DNA of 64,000 bases from Sphingomonas taxi (GCA_003240625.1 QFMX01000011.1:13133-77132); one strand, 5' to 3'; shown: positions 1 through 10,141, counted from the stretch's first letter. Numbers and translations: made by a program. The notes: a model not told the origin generated them from the letters alone.

Positions 1-75
1 GACATCCGCGTCGACGTCATCCTGCTCGCACCGGGTACGCGGCCGCGGCACATCGAGAATGCCTGGATCGGGTAG
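1..75 (+). CDS. YraN/UPF0102 family protein, C-terminal end (partial)
   Basis: The reading frame is open from the first base and ends at TAG. It encodes the last 24 residues, including VDVILLAPG and RHIENAWIG, which match the usual C-terminus of YraN (UPF0102) proteins, a predicted endonuclease-like fold of unknown cellular role. YraN next to gshB is, from memory, a common arrangement in sphingomonads. The rest of the gene lies outside the window, so the family call rests on this short tail and the neighbour. Confidence 0.6.
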   Translation, partial: DIRVDVILLAPGTRPRHIENAWIG

Positions 76-91
76 CAACCCGCAACATTCT

Positions 92-117
92 GTCATCCTG
101 ACGAAAGTCAGGTTGAC
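92..117. repeat. Single REP-like hairpin (family A)
   Basis: GTCATCCTGACGAAAGTCAG followed by GTTGAC. It forms a stem with a GAAA loop and has the same core as the repeats around the GIY-YIG gene at 57.7 kb. Unlike most copies in the window it has no inverted partner. It lies between the yraN end and gshB. Confidence 0.75.
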
Positions 118-198
118 GGGGCTGATTGAAACGACGCCGCCCGGTGACTTCGCGTCCCCCCGCGCCTACATGCGCTCCACCGCATAGAAGGAAGACGC

Positions 199-1152
199 AT
201 GAGCCTCACCGTCGCCGTCCAGATGGACCCGCTCGACAGCATCAACATCGCCGGCGATTCGACCTTCGCGCTGATGTTGTCCGCGCAGGATCGTGGCCAT
301 ACGCTCTTCCATTACTCGGCCGAGGACCTGAACTACCGCGACGGCCGCGTCTGGGCGAAGGCACACCCAGTCACCGTGCAGCGCGTCGTCGGCGATCATT
401 TCAGCGTCGGTGAGCCCGTGAACCTCGACCTCGGCGACGAGGCCGATGTCGTGCTGATGCGGCAGGATCCCCCGTTCGACCTCGGCTACATCACCGCGAC
501 GCACCTGCTCGAGCGGATCGCCGACAAGACACTCGTCGTGAACGATCCTGCGCAGGTCCGGAACGCGCCTGAGAAGGTGTTCGTGCTCGATTACCCCCAG
601 TTCATGCCGCCGACCTTGGTGACGCGGTCGCTCGACGAGGCCCGGAAATTCCTCGCCGAGCACGGCGCGATCGTCATCAAGCCGCTGCACGGCAATGGCG
701 GCAAGGCTATCTTCAAGGTCGAGTCGGACGGTGCGAACCTGTCGGCGCTGATGGAGGTCTTCAACATGACGTGGCGCGAGCCGCACATGGTGCAGGCGTT
801 CCTCCCCGACGTGGCGAAGGGCGACAAGCGGATCGTGCTGATCGACGGCGAAGTCGCGGGCGCGATCAATCGCCTGCCGGGCGAAGGCGAGATCCGCTCG
901 AACCTCGCGGTCGGCGGTTCGGCGGAGAAGTCGGAACTGACCGACAAGGAGCGCGAGATCTGCGCGGTGCTTGGGCCGGAACTGAAGAAGCGCGGGTTGC
1001 TGTTCGTCGGGATAGACGTGATCGGCGGCACGTGGCTGACCGAGATCAACGTGACGTCGCCGACGGGAATCGTCGCGATCGAGAAGTTCGACGGGACGGA
1101 TGTGGCCGGCATGATCTGGGACGCGATCGAGGCGAAAGTCGCGGCGCGGTAG
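199..1152 (+). CDS. gshB: Glutathione synthetase
   Basis: 317 aa, the standard length for prokaryotic glutathione synthetase (ATP:gamma-glutamylcysteine + glycine to glutathione, cytosolic). The N-terminal region has the PxDSINIAGDSTFALML pattern of the family. The ATP-grasp part is visible as VIKPLHGNGGKAIFKV (about residues 156-171), and the Mg/ATP-binding EINVTSPTGI is at about 282-291. The ATG has GGAAG four bases upstream. The next gene starts 190 bp later beyond a repeat pair, so gshB probably ends its transcription unit. Confidence 0.95.
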   Translation: MSLTVAVQMDPLDSINIAGDSTFALMLSAQDRGHTLFHYSAEDLNYRDGRVWAKAHPVTVQRVVGDHFSVGEPVNLDLGDEADVVLMRQDPPFDLGYITATHLLERIADKTLVVNDPAQVRNAPEKVFVLDYPQFMPPTLVTRSLDEARKFLAEHGAIVIKPLHGNGGKAIFKVESDGANLSALMEVFNMTWREPHMVQAFLPDVAKGDKRIVLIDGEVAGAINRLPGEGEIRSNLAVGGSAEKSELTDKEREICAVLGPELKKRGLLFVGIDVIGGTWLTEINVTSPTGIVAIEKFDGTDVAGMIWDAIEAKVAAR

Positions 1153-1166
1153 TCTTTCCAATAACA

Positions 1167-1269
1167 CCACCCCGGCGGAGGCCGGGGCCCAGTTGGAAAG
1201 TCGCGGTAACGGAATGCCGTCCTCCGTCATAACCGTCCCCCAATTGGGCCCCGGCCTCCGCCGGGGTGG
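1167..1269. repeat. Inverted pair of REP-like palindromes (family C)
   Basis: Left copy CCACCCCGGCGGAGGCCGGG runs on into GCCCAGTTGG. The right copy is its reverse complement, ending CCGCCGGGGTGG, with about 40 bp between them. Each copy folds on itself and the two copies can also pair with each other. It lies downstream of gshB, where it could act as a transcription terminator. Confidence 0.85.
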
Positions 1270-1345
1270 TAGGGCACCTGTTCAGTTTGTCACGGAATAG
1301 CCGCCTCGCGGAACCCATCCGGCGTCCCGGCAGTATCTCATACCC

Positions 1346-1951
1346 ATGACCGAATTCATCCTCGATCTCATCGCCTGGGGCGGATATTTCGGTATCTTCC
1401 TGTTGATGGCGCTCGAGAATATCGTGCCGCCCGTGCCCTCCGAAGTGATCATGGGGCTCGGCGGCATGGCGGTCGCGCGGGGCAACATGAGCGTCGTGCC
1501 ACTGATCGCCTGGGGCACCGCAGGCTCGGTCGTCGGCAACTATTTCTGGTATTATATCGGCCGCAACATCGGCTACGAACGCTTCCGTCCGTTCATCGCG
1601 CGGAACGGCCGTTGGCTGACGATGGAATGGTCCGACGTCGAGAAGATCCACCGTTTCTTCGTCAAGCGCGGCGGCTGGGTCATCTTCGTGTTCCGCTTCA
1701 TGCCGACCTTCCGGACCATCATCTCGCTGCCCGCGGGCATGACGTGCATGCCGATCTGGCAGTTCGTGATCTGGACCGCGGCCGGCAGTGCGATCTGGAA
1801 TACCGTGCTGGCCTATGCCGGAATCCTGCTCGGATCGCATTTCGAGGAGCTCGACCGCTATGTCGGGCCGGTGGCCGTCGCGACGTTCGTCGTCATCATC
1901 ATCGGCTATGTCTGGCGCGTCGTCACCTGGAAGCCCAAGGGCTCGGCCTGA
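1346..1951 (+). CDS. DedA family (SNARE-associated) membrane protein
   Basis: 201 aa, about the usual DedA size, with several hydrophobic helices. Family-typical elements are ENIVPPVPSEVIMGLGG (about residues 24-40), which carries the conserved acidic residue and re-entrant loop, and RFMPTFRTIISLPAGM (about 116-131), which carries the conserved Arg and the second re-entrant segment. DedA proteins act in the inner membrane in envelope lipid homeostasis, and some members flip undecaprenyl phosphate. Which substrate this one handles cannot be told from sequence. It converges on xerC with only 5 bp between the stops. Confidence 0.9.
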   Translation: MTEFILDLIAWGGYFGIFLLMALENIVPPVPSEVIMGLGGMAVARGNMSVVPLIAWGTAGSVVGNYFWYYIGRNIGYERFRPFIARNGRWLTMEWSDVEKIHRFFVKRGGWVIFVFRFMPTFRTIISLPAGMTCMPIWQFVIWTAAGSAIWNTVLAYAGILLGSHFEELDRYVGPVAVATFVVIIIGYVWRVVTWKPKGSA

Positions 1952-1956
1952 ATATC

Positions 1957-2856
1957 TCAGGCCCGCGGATGCGCGTTGCGGTACACGTCCATCAGATGCG
2001 CGGCGTCGACCTGCGTATAGACCTGCGTCGAACTGAGACTGGCATGGCCCAGCAGTTCCTGTAGCGCACGCAGATCCGCCCCCCGCCCCAGCAGGTGCGT
2101 CGCAAAACTGTGGCGCAGCGCATGCGGCGTCGTCCGGTCGCCGAGCCCGAGCCGTGCGCGCGCGGCCTGCACCCCGCGCCGGATCATCACCGGCGACAAC
2201 GGCCCGCCCTTCGCGCCCCGAAACAGCGGCGCGTCGCGCGCGATCGGCCACGGCGTCTGCGCGACATAGGCGTCGATCGCCTCGCGCACCTGCGGCAACA
2301 GCGGTACTACGCGCGTCTTGTCGCGCTTGCCCGTCACCCGGATCGTCTCGCCGAGCGGCAGGATCTCGCCCCGCAACGTCAGCGCCTCGCCGATCCGCAG
2401 CCCTGCGCCGTACAACAGCATCAGTACCGCCCAGTCGCGCGCGCCGATCCACGGCTCGGCCGCATCGTCGGCCACCTCCTCCGCCAGCGCGACCGCCTCG
2501 GCCGGCGAGATCGGCCGGGGCACGCCGGTCTTGACGCGCGGTCCTCGCATCCGCGGTTGCTCGGCGGCTTCGTTCGCCCAGGTGAGGAACCCGCGCACCG
2601 CCGACAATTCGCGCGCTGCCGAGGCGTTGCCGAGCCCCGACTCGCGACGCTGCGCCAGATACGCCCGCAGGTCCGTCGCCGTCACTCGCGCCAGCGCGGC
2701 GCGGTCGATCGCCTCGCCCCAATGGCCGATCAGGAACGCGGTCAGCCGCTCGGCCGCCGCGCGGTAGGCGCGTACCGTGTGCACCGATCGCCGACGGTCG
2801 CGCGCGAGATGGTCGGCCCAAAGCATCGACGGCGGCAGGTCTTTGATACACTCCAT
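1957..2856 (-). CDS. xerC: Tyrosine recombinase XerC
   Basis: 299 aa when started at the ATG giving MECIKDLPP; an upstream in-frame extension has no homologous character. It has an N-terminal SAM-like DNA-binding domain and a C-terminal catalytic domain. The catalytic set is visible: Arg in GAGLRIGEALTL, His-x-x-Arg in HALRHSFATHLL, His in LLGHASLSSTQ, and the nucleophile Tyr in TQVYTQVD. With XerD, XerC resolves chromosome dimers at dif. There is no integron or phage context, so a housekeeping role is likely. It is divergent from the GGDEF gene. Confidence 0.93.
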   Translation of the reverse strand: MECIKDLPPSMLWADHLARDRRRSVHTVRAYRAAAERLTAFLIGHWGEAIDRAALARVTATDLRAYLAQRRESGLGNASAARELSAVRGFLTWANEAAEQPRMRGPRVKTGVPRPISPAEAVALAEEVADDAAEPWIGARDWAVLMLLYGAGLRIGEALTLRGEILPLGETIRVTGKRDKTRVVPLLPQVREAIDAYVAQTPWPIARDAPLFRGAKGGPLSPVMIRRGVQAARARLGLGDRTTPHALRHSFATHLLGRGADLRALQELLGHASLSSTQVYTQVDAAHLMDVYRNAHPRA

Positions 2857-2909
2857 AATCGGACAGTAACGCGTTCCACCGACAAAGAAAATTAACTCCC
2901 TTTGCGGTA

Positions 2910-4379
2910 TTGAACGCCATGTCCCCCGCCGACTTGATCTCTGATATGTTTGCCGATGAAACCCGCCGCGTGGCGGCGCTCCATGCGCTGGCACTGCTCG
3001 ACAGCGAGCCGGAGCGCGAATTCGATGCGCTGGTGGCGTTGGCGGCAGAGATGCTGCGGTGCCCGACCGCCTTGATGACCCTAGTCGATAGCGATCGGCT
3101 CTGGATCAAGGCCGCGGCGGGCGGCGAACGCGGGGAGATCAGCCGGGATATCGGGATGTGCGCCTACACGATCCAGAACGAGGACCCGCTCGTCATCGAA
3201 GACCTCGATGCCGATCCGCGGTTCGCACAAAACCCGCTGGTCATGGCGGAACGGGGCGCTCGATTCTATGCGGGTGCGGCGATCCGCGCGGTGGATGCTT
3301 CGGGTGAGCGTCATGCGATCGGCACGATATGCGTCATCGATACGGTGCCACGCAGCCTTAACGACGCAGGCCGCCGTGCCCTGACCCATCTCGCGACATT
3401 GGCTGAGACGACCATCGCTGCAAGGTCTGCCGCCAACCGCGCGATCGCGATCGCCACCACCGCAGATCGGCAGGCCGCAGCGCTCGTCCGGCAGGACCGG
3501 ATCTTCCGCCAGGCCGAGCGGATGGCGGCGATCGGATCGTGGCGCGTCTCGCTTGAGGACAATCACCTCGAATGGTCCGACGGCGTCTATCACATCTACG
3601 GCCTGCCGATCGGCGACCTGCCCGACATGTCGGGCGCAATGGAATTCTATCCGGCGCACGCACGCGACGCGCTGGCCGTCGCACTCGACCGCACGATCGA
3701 GAGCGGCGCGCCCTTCGACCTCGAAATCGACTTCACCACCGTCCAGGGCGAGCCGCGCCGGGTCCGCGTCCTCGGCGAACGCGAGTGCATCGACGACACC
3801 CCGATCGCGCTGGTCGGCGTGTTCCAGGACGTGACCGAACGCCACGCACTCGAAACCACGCTGCGTCGCTCCGCCGACACCGATTCGCTCACCGGGATCG
3901 CCAATCGCGCGGCATTTGACCGCGCGCTCGACGCGGCGATGGCACGGTCGCGGGCCGATGCGACGCCGCTGCTGCTCGCGCTGCTCGATCTCGACGGGTT
4001 CAAGGCGATCAACGACACGCTCGGCCACACCGCGGGCGACGATGTGCTGCGCGGCGTCGGCCGGGTGTTGCGCGAACCCTGGCTCAAGGGCAGCTTCGTG
4101 GCGAGGCTGGGCGGCGACGAGTTCGCGGTGCTGGTCGAGCATCCCGCGCTGACCGCGGTGCCGAGCCAGGTCTGCGCGCGGTTGCAGGAAGCGCTGCGTT
4201 TCCCGATCGCGCTCAACGGACTGGCGATGGTCAGCGCCGGGACGGTCGGGATCGCCGCGTTGGAGCCCGATTGCCTCACCGTCCGCGACTTCGTCCACCG
4301 CGCCGATACCGTCCTCTACAAGGAGAAGCGCGGGCGCGTCGGCGAACGTCGGCGGTCCGACCGGCGCGACGCCGCGTAA
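2910..4379 (+). CDS. GAF-PAS-GGDEF diguanylate cyclase
   Basis: 489 aa from a TTG; an in-frame ATG three codons later is an equally possible start. It has an N-terminal GAF domain (about 25-170), a PAS domain (about 205-312, GSWRVSLEDNHLEWSDGVY) and a C-terminal GGDEF domain (about 320-480). The signature GGDEF is intact (401-405), with the substrate-site LLDLDGFKAIND (358-369), so it should make cyclic di-GMP. The usual inhibitory I-site RxxD five residues before GGDEF is absent (LKGS there), so feedback inhibition through that site is unlikely. No membrane segment or EAL domain is present, indicating a soluble sensor enzyme. Confidence 0.92.
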   Translation: MNAMSPADLISDMFADETRRVAALHALALLDSEPEREFDALVALAAEMLRCPTALMTLVDSDRLWIKAAAGGERGEISRDIGMCAYTIQNEDPLVIEDLDADPRFAQNPLVMAERGARFYAGAAIRAVDASGERHAIGTICVIDTVPRSLNDAGRRALTHLATLAETTIAARSAANRAIAIATTADRQAAALVRQDRIFRQAERMAAIGSWRVSLEDNHLEWSDGVYHIYGLPIGDLPDMSGAMEFYPAHARDALAVALDRTIESGAPFDLEIDFTTVQGEPRRVRVLGERECIDDTPIALVGVFQDVTERHALETTLRRSADTDSLTGIANRAAFDRALDAAMARSRADATPLLLALLDLDGFKAINDTLGHTAGDDVLRGVGRVLREPWLKGSFVARLGGDEFAVLVEHPALTAVPSQVCARLQEALRFPIALNGLAMVSAGTVGIAALEPDCLTVRDFVHRADTVLYKEKRGRVGERRRSDRRDAA

Positions 4380-4421
4380 AGCGGTTCACGCGGAGTCGTT
4401 CTATCCCCATATACGGACACG

Positions 4422-6593
4422 ATGTCGTCCCGCGCCCGTGTCCTGATCCTCAACGCCGCCCTTGGGCCGCTCGACTACCGCGTGCCGGCCGGCATGGACG
4501 TGGGGCCGGGCTCGATCGTGGTCGCGCCGCTGGGGCCAAGGCAACTGCTCGGCGTGGTGTGGGAGGCGGAGCGGATGCCGTCGGATGCGGAGGTTGGCGA
4601 CAACCGGTTGCGCAACCTGCTCGCGGTGGCCGACGTGCCGCCCTTGGGGGCACCGTTGCGGCGGCTGGTCGAGTGGACCGCGGATTATTACCTCGCGCCC
4701 GCGGCGTCGGTGTTGCGGATGACGCTCGCCTCGACCTCGGCGCTGGAGGGCGCGCGGACCGCTGTCGAGTACCGGTCCACCGGCGTCGTGCCGCCCCGCC
4801 TCACGCCGCAGCGCGAACAGGCGCTGGAGCGGATCGGTGATCGCCAGGGCCTGATCCGCGAGTTGGCGACGACCGCCGACGTCAGCGATGCGGTGATCCG
4901 TGGGCTGGTGAAGGTCGGTGCGATCGAGGCGGTCGAGGTCAGCCTGGACAGCCCCTACCCCGTCCCCGATCCCTCGCATCACGAGCCGACCTTGTCCGAG
5001 GACCAGCGGGCGGCGGCCGATGCTCTGGTCGCTGGCGTGGCCGAGCACGCGTTCCACCCGACGTTGCTCGACGGGGTCACGGGCTCGGGTAAGACGGAAG
5101 TGTATTTCGAGGCGGTGGCGCAGGCGATCCGCGACGGGCGCCAGACGTTGGTGCTGCTACCCGAAATCGCATTGACCGAGCCGTTCCTCAAGCGCTTCCA
5201 TGACCGGTTCGGGTGCGAGCCGATCGCGTGGCATTCGGGGCTTCGCTCGACCCAGCGGCGCAGGGCGTGGCGCGCGATCGCGAGCGGCGAGGCGCTGGTG
5301 ACGGTAGGGGCGCGGTCCGCGTTGTTCCTGCCCTACCGCGATCTCGGCCTGATCGTCGTCGACGAGGCGCACGAGACCAGCTTCAAGCAGGAAGAGGGCG
5401 TGCATTATCATGCGCGCGACGTCGCGGTGATGCGCGGCAAGTTCGAGGGGTGCCCGGTGATCCTCGCGTCTGCCACGCCGGCGATCGAGACGCGGCAACA
5501 GGTGGTGACCGGGCGGTATGCGGAGTTGAAGCTGCCCGGTCGGTTCGGCGCGGCGGAGATGCCGACGATCGAGCCGATCGACCTGATCAAGGAACCGCCC
5601 GAGCGTGGCCGCTGGCTGGCGCCACGTCTTGTCAAGGCGATGCAGGAGACCCTGGAGCGGCGCGAACAGTCGCTGCTGTTCCTCAACCGGCGTGGCTATG
5701 CGCCGCTGACCTTGTGCCGGACGTGCGGGCATCGGTTCCAATGCCCGAACTGTACCGCGTGGATGGTCGAGCACCGGCTGACGCGCAGGCTCGCCTGCCA
5801 TCATTGCGGCCACATCGAACCGACGCCGCGCGTGTGTCCGGAGTGCAAGGGCGAGGATACACTGGTCGCCTGCGGGCCGGGGGTCGAGCGGATCGCCGAC
5901 GAGGTGACCGCGCTGTTCCCGGAGGCGAAGACCGCGGTGGTGACGTCGGACACGATCTGGTCGCCCGCCAAGGCGGCGGAGTTTGTCGGGCGGATGGAGG
6001 CGGGCGATATCGACATCGTCGTCGGCACGCAGCTGGTGACGAAGGGGTATCATTTTCCGAACCTAACCTTGGTCGGCGTGGTCGATGCGGATCTGGGGCT
6101 CGATGGCGGCGACCTACGTGCAGCGGAACGCACGTTCCAACAAATCCGGCAGGTGTCGGGGCGTGCGGGGCGCGGCGAGAAGCCCGGCCACGTGTTCATC
6201 CAGACGCATAGTCCGGGGGCGCAGGTGATGCAGGCGCTGATCACTGGTGATGCGGATGCGTTCTATGCGGCGGAGACGGATGCGCGGAAGGATGCGGGGG
6301 CGCCGCCGTTCGGAAGGTATGCTGCGATCGTGGTGTCGTCGGAGGACCAGGGTTGCGCGCATGATACGGCCAAGCTGGTGGGGCGGAGTGCGCCCGAGGT
6401 CGAGGGCATGCACGTGTATGGGCCTGCGCCGGCGCCGTTGGCGATGCTGCGGGGGCGACACCGGTACCGGCTGCTGGTCCATGCACGGCGGGCGCTGGAT
6501 GTGCAGGATGTCATCCGGGCGTGGCTGGGGAAGCTGGACTGGCCGTCGAAGGTTCGAGTGACGGTAGACGTCGACCCGTATAACTTCTTGTAA
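4422..6593 (+). CDS. priA: Primosomal protein N' (replication restart helicase)
   Basis: 723 aa, a normal PriA length. The N-terminal 3'-DNA-binding domain is followed by a superfamily 2 helicase with Walker A DGVTGSGKTEVYF and a DEAH box (VVDEAHETSF). The zinc region carries four Cys pairs from CRTCGHRFQCPNC to CHHCGHIEPTPRVCPEC. Helicase motif QLVTKGYHFPNLTLVGVVDADL follows. PriA reloads the replisome at stalled forks. The gene stands alone, 42 bp after the GGDEF gene and convergent with the atp operon. Confidence 0.96.
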   Translation: MSSRARVLILNAALGPLDYRVPAGMDVGPGSIVVAPLGPRQLLGVVWEAERMPSDAEVGDNRLRNLLAVADVPPLGAPLRRLVEWTADYYLAPAASVLRMTLASTSALEGARTAVEYRSTGVVPPRLTPQREQALERIGDRQGLIRELATTADVSDAVIRGLVKVGAIEAVEVSLDSPYPVPDPSHHEPTLSEDQRAAADALVAGVAEHAFHPTLLDGVTGSGKTEVYFEAVAQAIRDGRQTLVLLPEIALTEPFLKRFHDRFGCEPIAWHSGLRSTQRRRAWRAIASGEALVTVGARSALFLPYRDLGLIVVDEAHETSFKQEEGVHYHARDVAVMRGKFEGCPVILASATPAIETRQQVVTGRYAELKLPGRFGAAEMPTIEPIDLIKEPPERGRWLAPRLVKAMQETLERREQSLLFLNRRGYAPLTLCRTCGHRFQCPNCTAWMVEHRLTRRLACHHCGHIEPTPRVCPECKGEDTLVACGPGVERIADEVTALFPEAKTAVVTSDTIWSPAKAAEFVGRMEAGDIDIVVGTQLVTKGYHFPNLTLVGVVDADLGLDGGDLRAAERTFQQIRQVSGRAGRGEKPGHVFIQTHSPGAQVMQALITGDADAFYAAETDARKDAGAPPFGRYAAIVVSSEDQGCAHDTAKLVGRSAPEVEGMHVYGPAPAPLAMLRGRHRYRLLVHARRALDVQDVIRAWLGKLDWPSKVRVTVDVDPYNFL

Positions 6594-6658
6594 GGGCGGT
6601 GCCTTCAACCTGAGCGCGCACCACCGCCGCAGCTAGTACCACCATCCCGGCCAATATC

Positions 6659-6840
6659 ACCACCCCGGCGAAGGCCGGGGCCCAGTTGGGGGGCAGGGGT
6701 GATATGCGTGGCGCTTCGCCACCTCGACCTTTCCACCTGGGCCCCGGCCTTCGCCGGGGGGGTAGAAAGTTCAGTACAGCAGAAGACTTGTTCACCCGCG
6801 AAGGCGGGTGCCCAGTCTGGGTCCCCGCCTTCGCGGGGAA
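6659..6840. repeat. Cluster of REP-like palindromes between priA and atpC (family C and a variant)
   Basis: An inverted pair (CACCCCGGCGAAGGCCGGGG at left, the complement at right, ending by 6763) is followed by two more hairpins with the stems ACCCGC/GCGGGT and CCCCGC/GCGGGG (6791-6840). It occupies most of the 271 bp between the convergent priA and atpC genes, and is the only visible candidate for termination of both transcripts. Confidence 0.85.
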
Positions 6841-6864
6841 ACAGTCTTAGCTCAGTTCGTACGC

Positions 6865-7119
6865 TTACTCGCCAGCGTGCTCGGCAAGCACCGTCAGGCC
6901 CTTGGCGTTGACCTCGGCGAAACCGCCCTTGATCGCGATGATCTCGGGGGTGCCGTTCTGCGTGCGGAAGATCTGAACGCCGCCGTCGCGGACCGTCGAC
7001 ATGAAGGGCGCATGGCCTTCGAGGACGCCGAAATCGCCTTCGGTGCCGGGGACGACGACCATGTAGACCTCCTCCGAGCGGACGAGCTTTTCTGGCGTGA
7101 CGAGTTCGAAATGCAGCAT
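6865..7119 (-). CDS. atpC: ATP synthase F1 subunit epsilon
   Basis: 84 aa, short for the family: it is only the N-terminal beta-sandwich domain, beginning MLHFELVTPEKLVRSEEV. The C-terminal helical domain found in many epsilon subunits is missing, as is usual in many alphaproteobacteria. It belongs to the central stalk of F1. It is the last gene of the atp operon. Its ribosome binding site (GAGGGAGAAGG) overlaps the 3' arm of a 12-bp hairpin (7132-7158), so translation may be reduced when the hairpin forms. Confidence 0.93.
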   Translation of the reverse strand: MLHFELVTPEKLVRSEEVYMVVVPGTEGDFGVLEGHAPFMSTVRDGGVQIFRTQNGTPEIIAIKGGFAEVNAKGLTVLAEHAGE

Positions 7120-7131
7120 GTCTGGGACCTT

Positions 7132-7158
7132 CTCCCTCTCCCCTTCGGGGAGAGGGAG
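7132..7158 (-). repeat. Repeat-derived hairpin between atpD and atpC, overlapping the atpC ribosome binding site
   Basis: CTCCCTCTCCCC and GGGGAGAGGGAG are perfect complements (12 bp) around a 3-nt loop. The sequence type is that of the repeat pair between atpA and atpG. On the mRNA the 3' arm ends 12 nt before the atpC ATG and forms part of the purine-rich Shine-Dalgarno region. It could act as an attenuator, an RNA-processing boundary or a translation damper. Confidence 0.8.
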
Positions 7159-7168
7159 CAGTTAGAAG

Positions 7169-8653
<1,485 letters not shown>

Positions 8654-8657
8654 CACA

Positions 8658-9251
8658 CTATCCTTGGGTCTTGTTGTTGGCCGGGTTGGTACCCGGTGAA
8701 CGGGTAAAAGTCACGTCGATGCGCTCGGGCGCACCGTTGGTCGAAGGCACGATTGCGACCTTGGCCGGTGCCGCATCGAGCGGCTGGCCGAGGCGGATCG
8801 CGCGCAAGAGGTCGGGCGACGCCTTGATCTTGAAGCGGCCGAGAAACTCGCCGACGGTCTGCGCGAGCCGCATCCGGGCGGTGGTCGCGTCGACCGGGTC
8901 GGTCAGCGTCAGCGTATAGGCCACGGTATCGATCGCCGTGGCGGTCTTGCCGGCGACGACGACCGATGCCGTGTTGGGCTTGGCCGCGTTCGAGTTCGAG
9001 AACATCCGCGGCTGGCCGGTCGCCGTGAAGCCACCGTCCTTTGCCGCATAGTCGCCGAGCGCGAAGCCCGCCTGGTTGATCGCGCCGATCGTCTCCTGCG
9101 GCGCGCCGAACAGCCGGTCCCAGCCCGACAGCGTCGCGACGGACGCGGTCTGCGCCGCCTCCTGCTCGCGCACCGACGGTGCCGGCTTGCCACAGCCAGC
9201 CAGCCCCAACGCCATCGGGGCAGTAAAGGTCAGGGCGACCGCGAACTTCAT
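8658..9251 (-). CDS. Predicted lipoprotein embedded in the atp operon
   Basis: 197 aa. The N-terminus is a lipoprotein signal (MKFAVALTFTAPMALGLAGC) with lipobox LAGC at Cys20. The mature part has no domain I recognise. It contains a repetitive Thr/Ala/Asp-rich stretch with beta-strand-like alternation (KTATAIDTVAYTLTLTDPVD) and ends in a low-complexity Asn/Thr tail. Its ATG overlaps the atpG stop (ATGA), and its own stop is 4 bp before the atpD ATG, so it is translated as part of the ATP synthase unit. Whether it serves the enzyme or merely occupies the operon is unknown. Confidence 0.8.
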   Translation of the reverse strand: MKFAVALTFTAPMALGLAGCGKPAPSVREQEAAQTASVATLSGWDRLFGAPQETIGAINQAGFALGDYAAKDGGFTATGQPRMFSNSNAAKPNTASVVVAGKTATAIDTVAYTLTLTDPVDATTARMRLAQTVGEFLGRFKIKASPDLLRAIRLGQPLDAAPAKVAIVPSTNGAPERIDVTFTRSPGTNPANNKTQG

Positions 9252-10141
9252 TTCAGCGCTTCGGCACCCGAGATGATCTCGACCAGCTCGGTCGTGATCG
9301 CGGCCTGACGCGTGCGGTTATACTGGATCGACAGACGCGTGATCATGTCGCCGGCATTGCGCGTGGCGTTGTCCATCGCGTTCATGCGCGAGCCCTGCTC
9401 CGACGCTGCGTTTTCGAGCAGCGCGCGGAAAATCTGGATCGCGACGTTGCGCGGCAGGAGGTCGGCGAGGATCGCTTCCTCGTCGGGTTCGTACTCGACC
9501 ACGGCCTCGGCGGGCGCACCAGGCTTGGCTTCCGCACCGGGAATCGACGACAACGGAATCGGGATGATCTGGATGCCGGTCGGAAGCTGCACCAGCGGCG
9601 ACACGAACTTCGCGTAGAACAGATGCGCGACGTCGAACTGGCCTTCGCCGAAGCGCTTGATCAGGTCCTCGGAGATTTCCTGCGCGTCGCTGAACGCGAG
9701 CTTCTTGATTCCGCCCATCTCGTGATCGGCGAGGATGTCGTTCGGGAAGAAGCGCTTGATTACGCGCCCCTTCTTGCCGGCGACGTAGAACTTCACGGTC
9801 TTGCCAGCCGCGATCAACTCCTCGGCCTTGCGACGTGCCGCACGGACGATGTTGGTGTTGAACGCGCCCGCGAGGCCACGCTCCGACGTCGCGATGACGA
9901 TCAGGTGGACCTGGTCCTTGCCGGTACCCGCGAGCAGCGGCGATGCGCCCGGCGCGATGCCGACGCGCCCCGCGAGGCTCGCCATCACCGCTTCCAAGCG
10001 CTCGGCATAGGGACGCCCGGCGACCGCCGCGTCCTGCGCCCGGCGCAGCTTCGCAGCGGCGACCATCTTCATCGCCTTGGTGATCTTCTGCGTCGACTTC
10101 ACCGAGCCGATGCGGATCTTGAGGGCCTTAAGTGATGCCAT
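9248..10141 (-). CDS. atpG: ATP synthase F1 subunit gamma
   Basis: 297 aa from the ATG that begins MASLKALKIRIGSVKSTQKI, the standard gamma N-terminus; the longer upstream frame reads through a repeat and is not coding. The C-terminal helix is typical (ENAASEQGSRMNAMDNATRN, then ITTELVEIISGAEA). This is the rotor shaft of F1. A repeat pair fills the 121-bp gap to atpA, and the stop overlaps the ATG of the lipoprotein gene. Confidence 0.96.
   Translation of the reverse strand: MASLKALKIRIGSVKSTQKITKAMKMVAAAKLRRAQDAAVAGRPYAERLEAVMASLAGRVGIAPGASPLLAGTGKDQVHLIVIATSERGLAGAFNTNIVRAARRKAEELIAAGKTVKFYVAGKKGRVIKRFFPNDILADHEMGGIKKLAFSDAQEISEDLIKRFGEGQFDVAHLFYAKFVSPLVQLPTGIQIIPIPLSSIPGAEAKPGAPAEAVVEYEPDEEAILADLLPRNVAIQIFRALLENAASEQGSRMNAMDNATRNAGDMITRLSIQYNRTRQAAITTELVEIISGAEALK

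Noticed and set aside
1957..2856. XerC as a phage or integron integrase
   Set aside because: No attachment repeats, cassette genes or phage genes nearby; sequence and size fit the housekeeping recombinase.
1046..3109. A 687-codon minus-strand frame spanning the repeats, DedA and xerC
   Set aside because: It is antisense to dedA and out of frame with xerC on the same strand; the translation is Arg/Ala/Gly-rich, with no domain.
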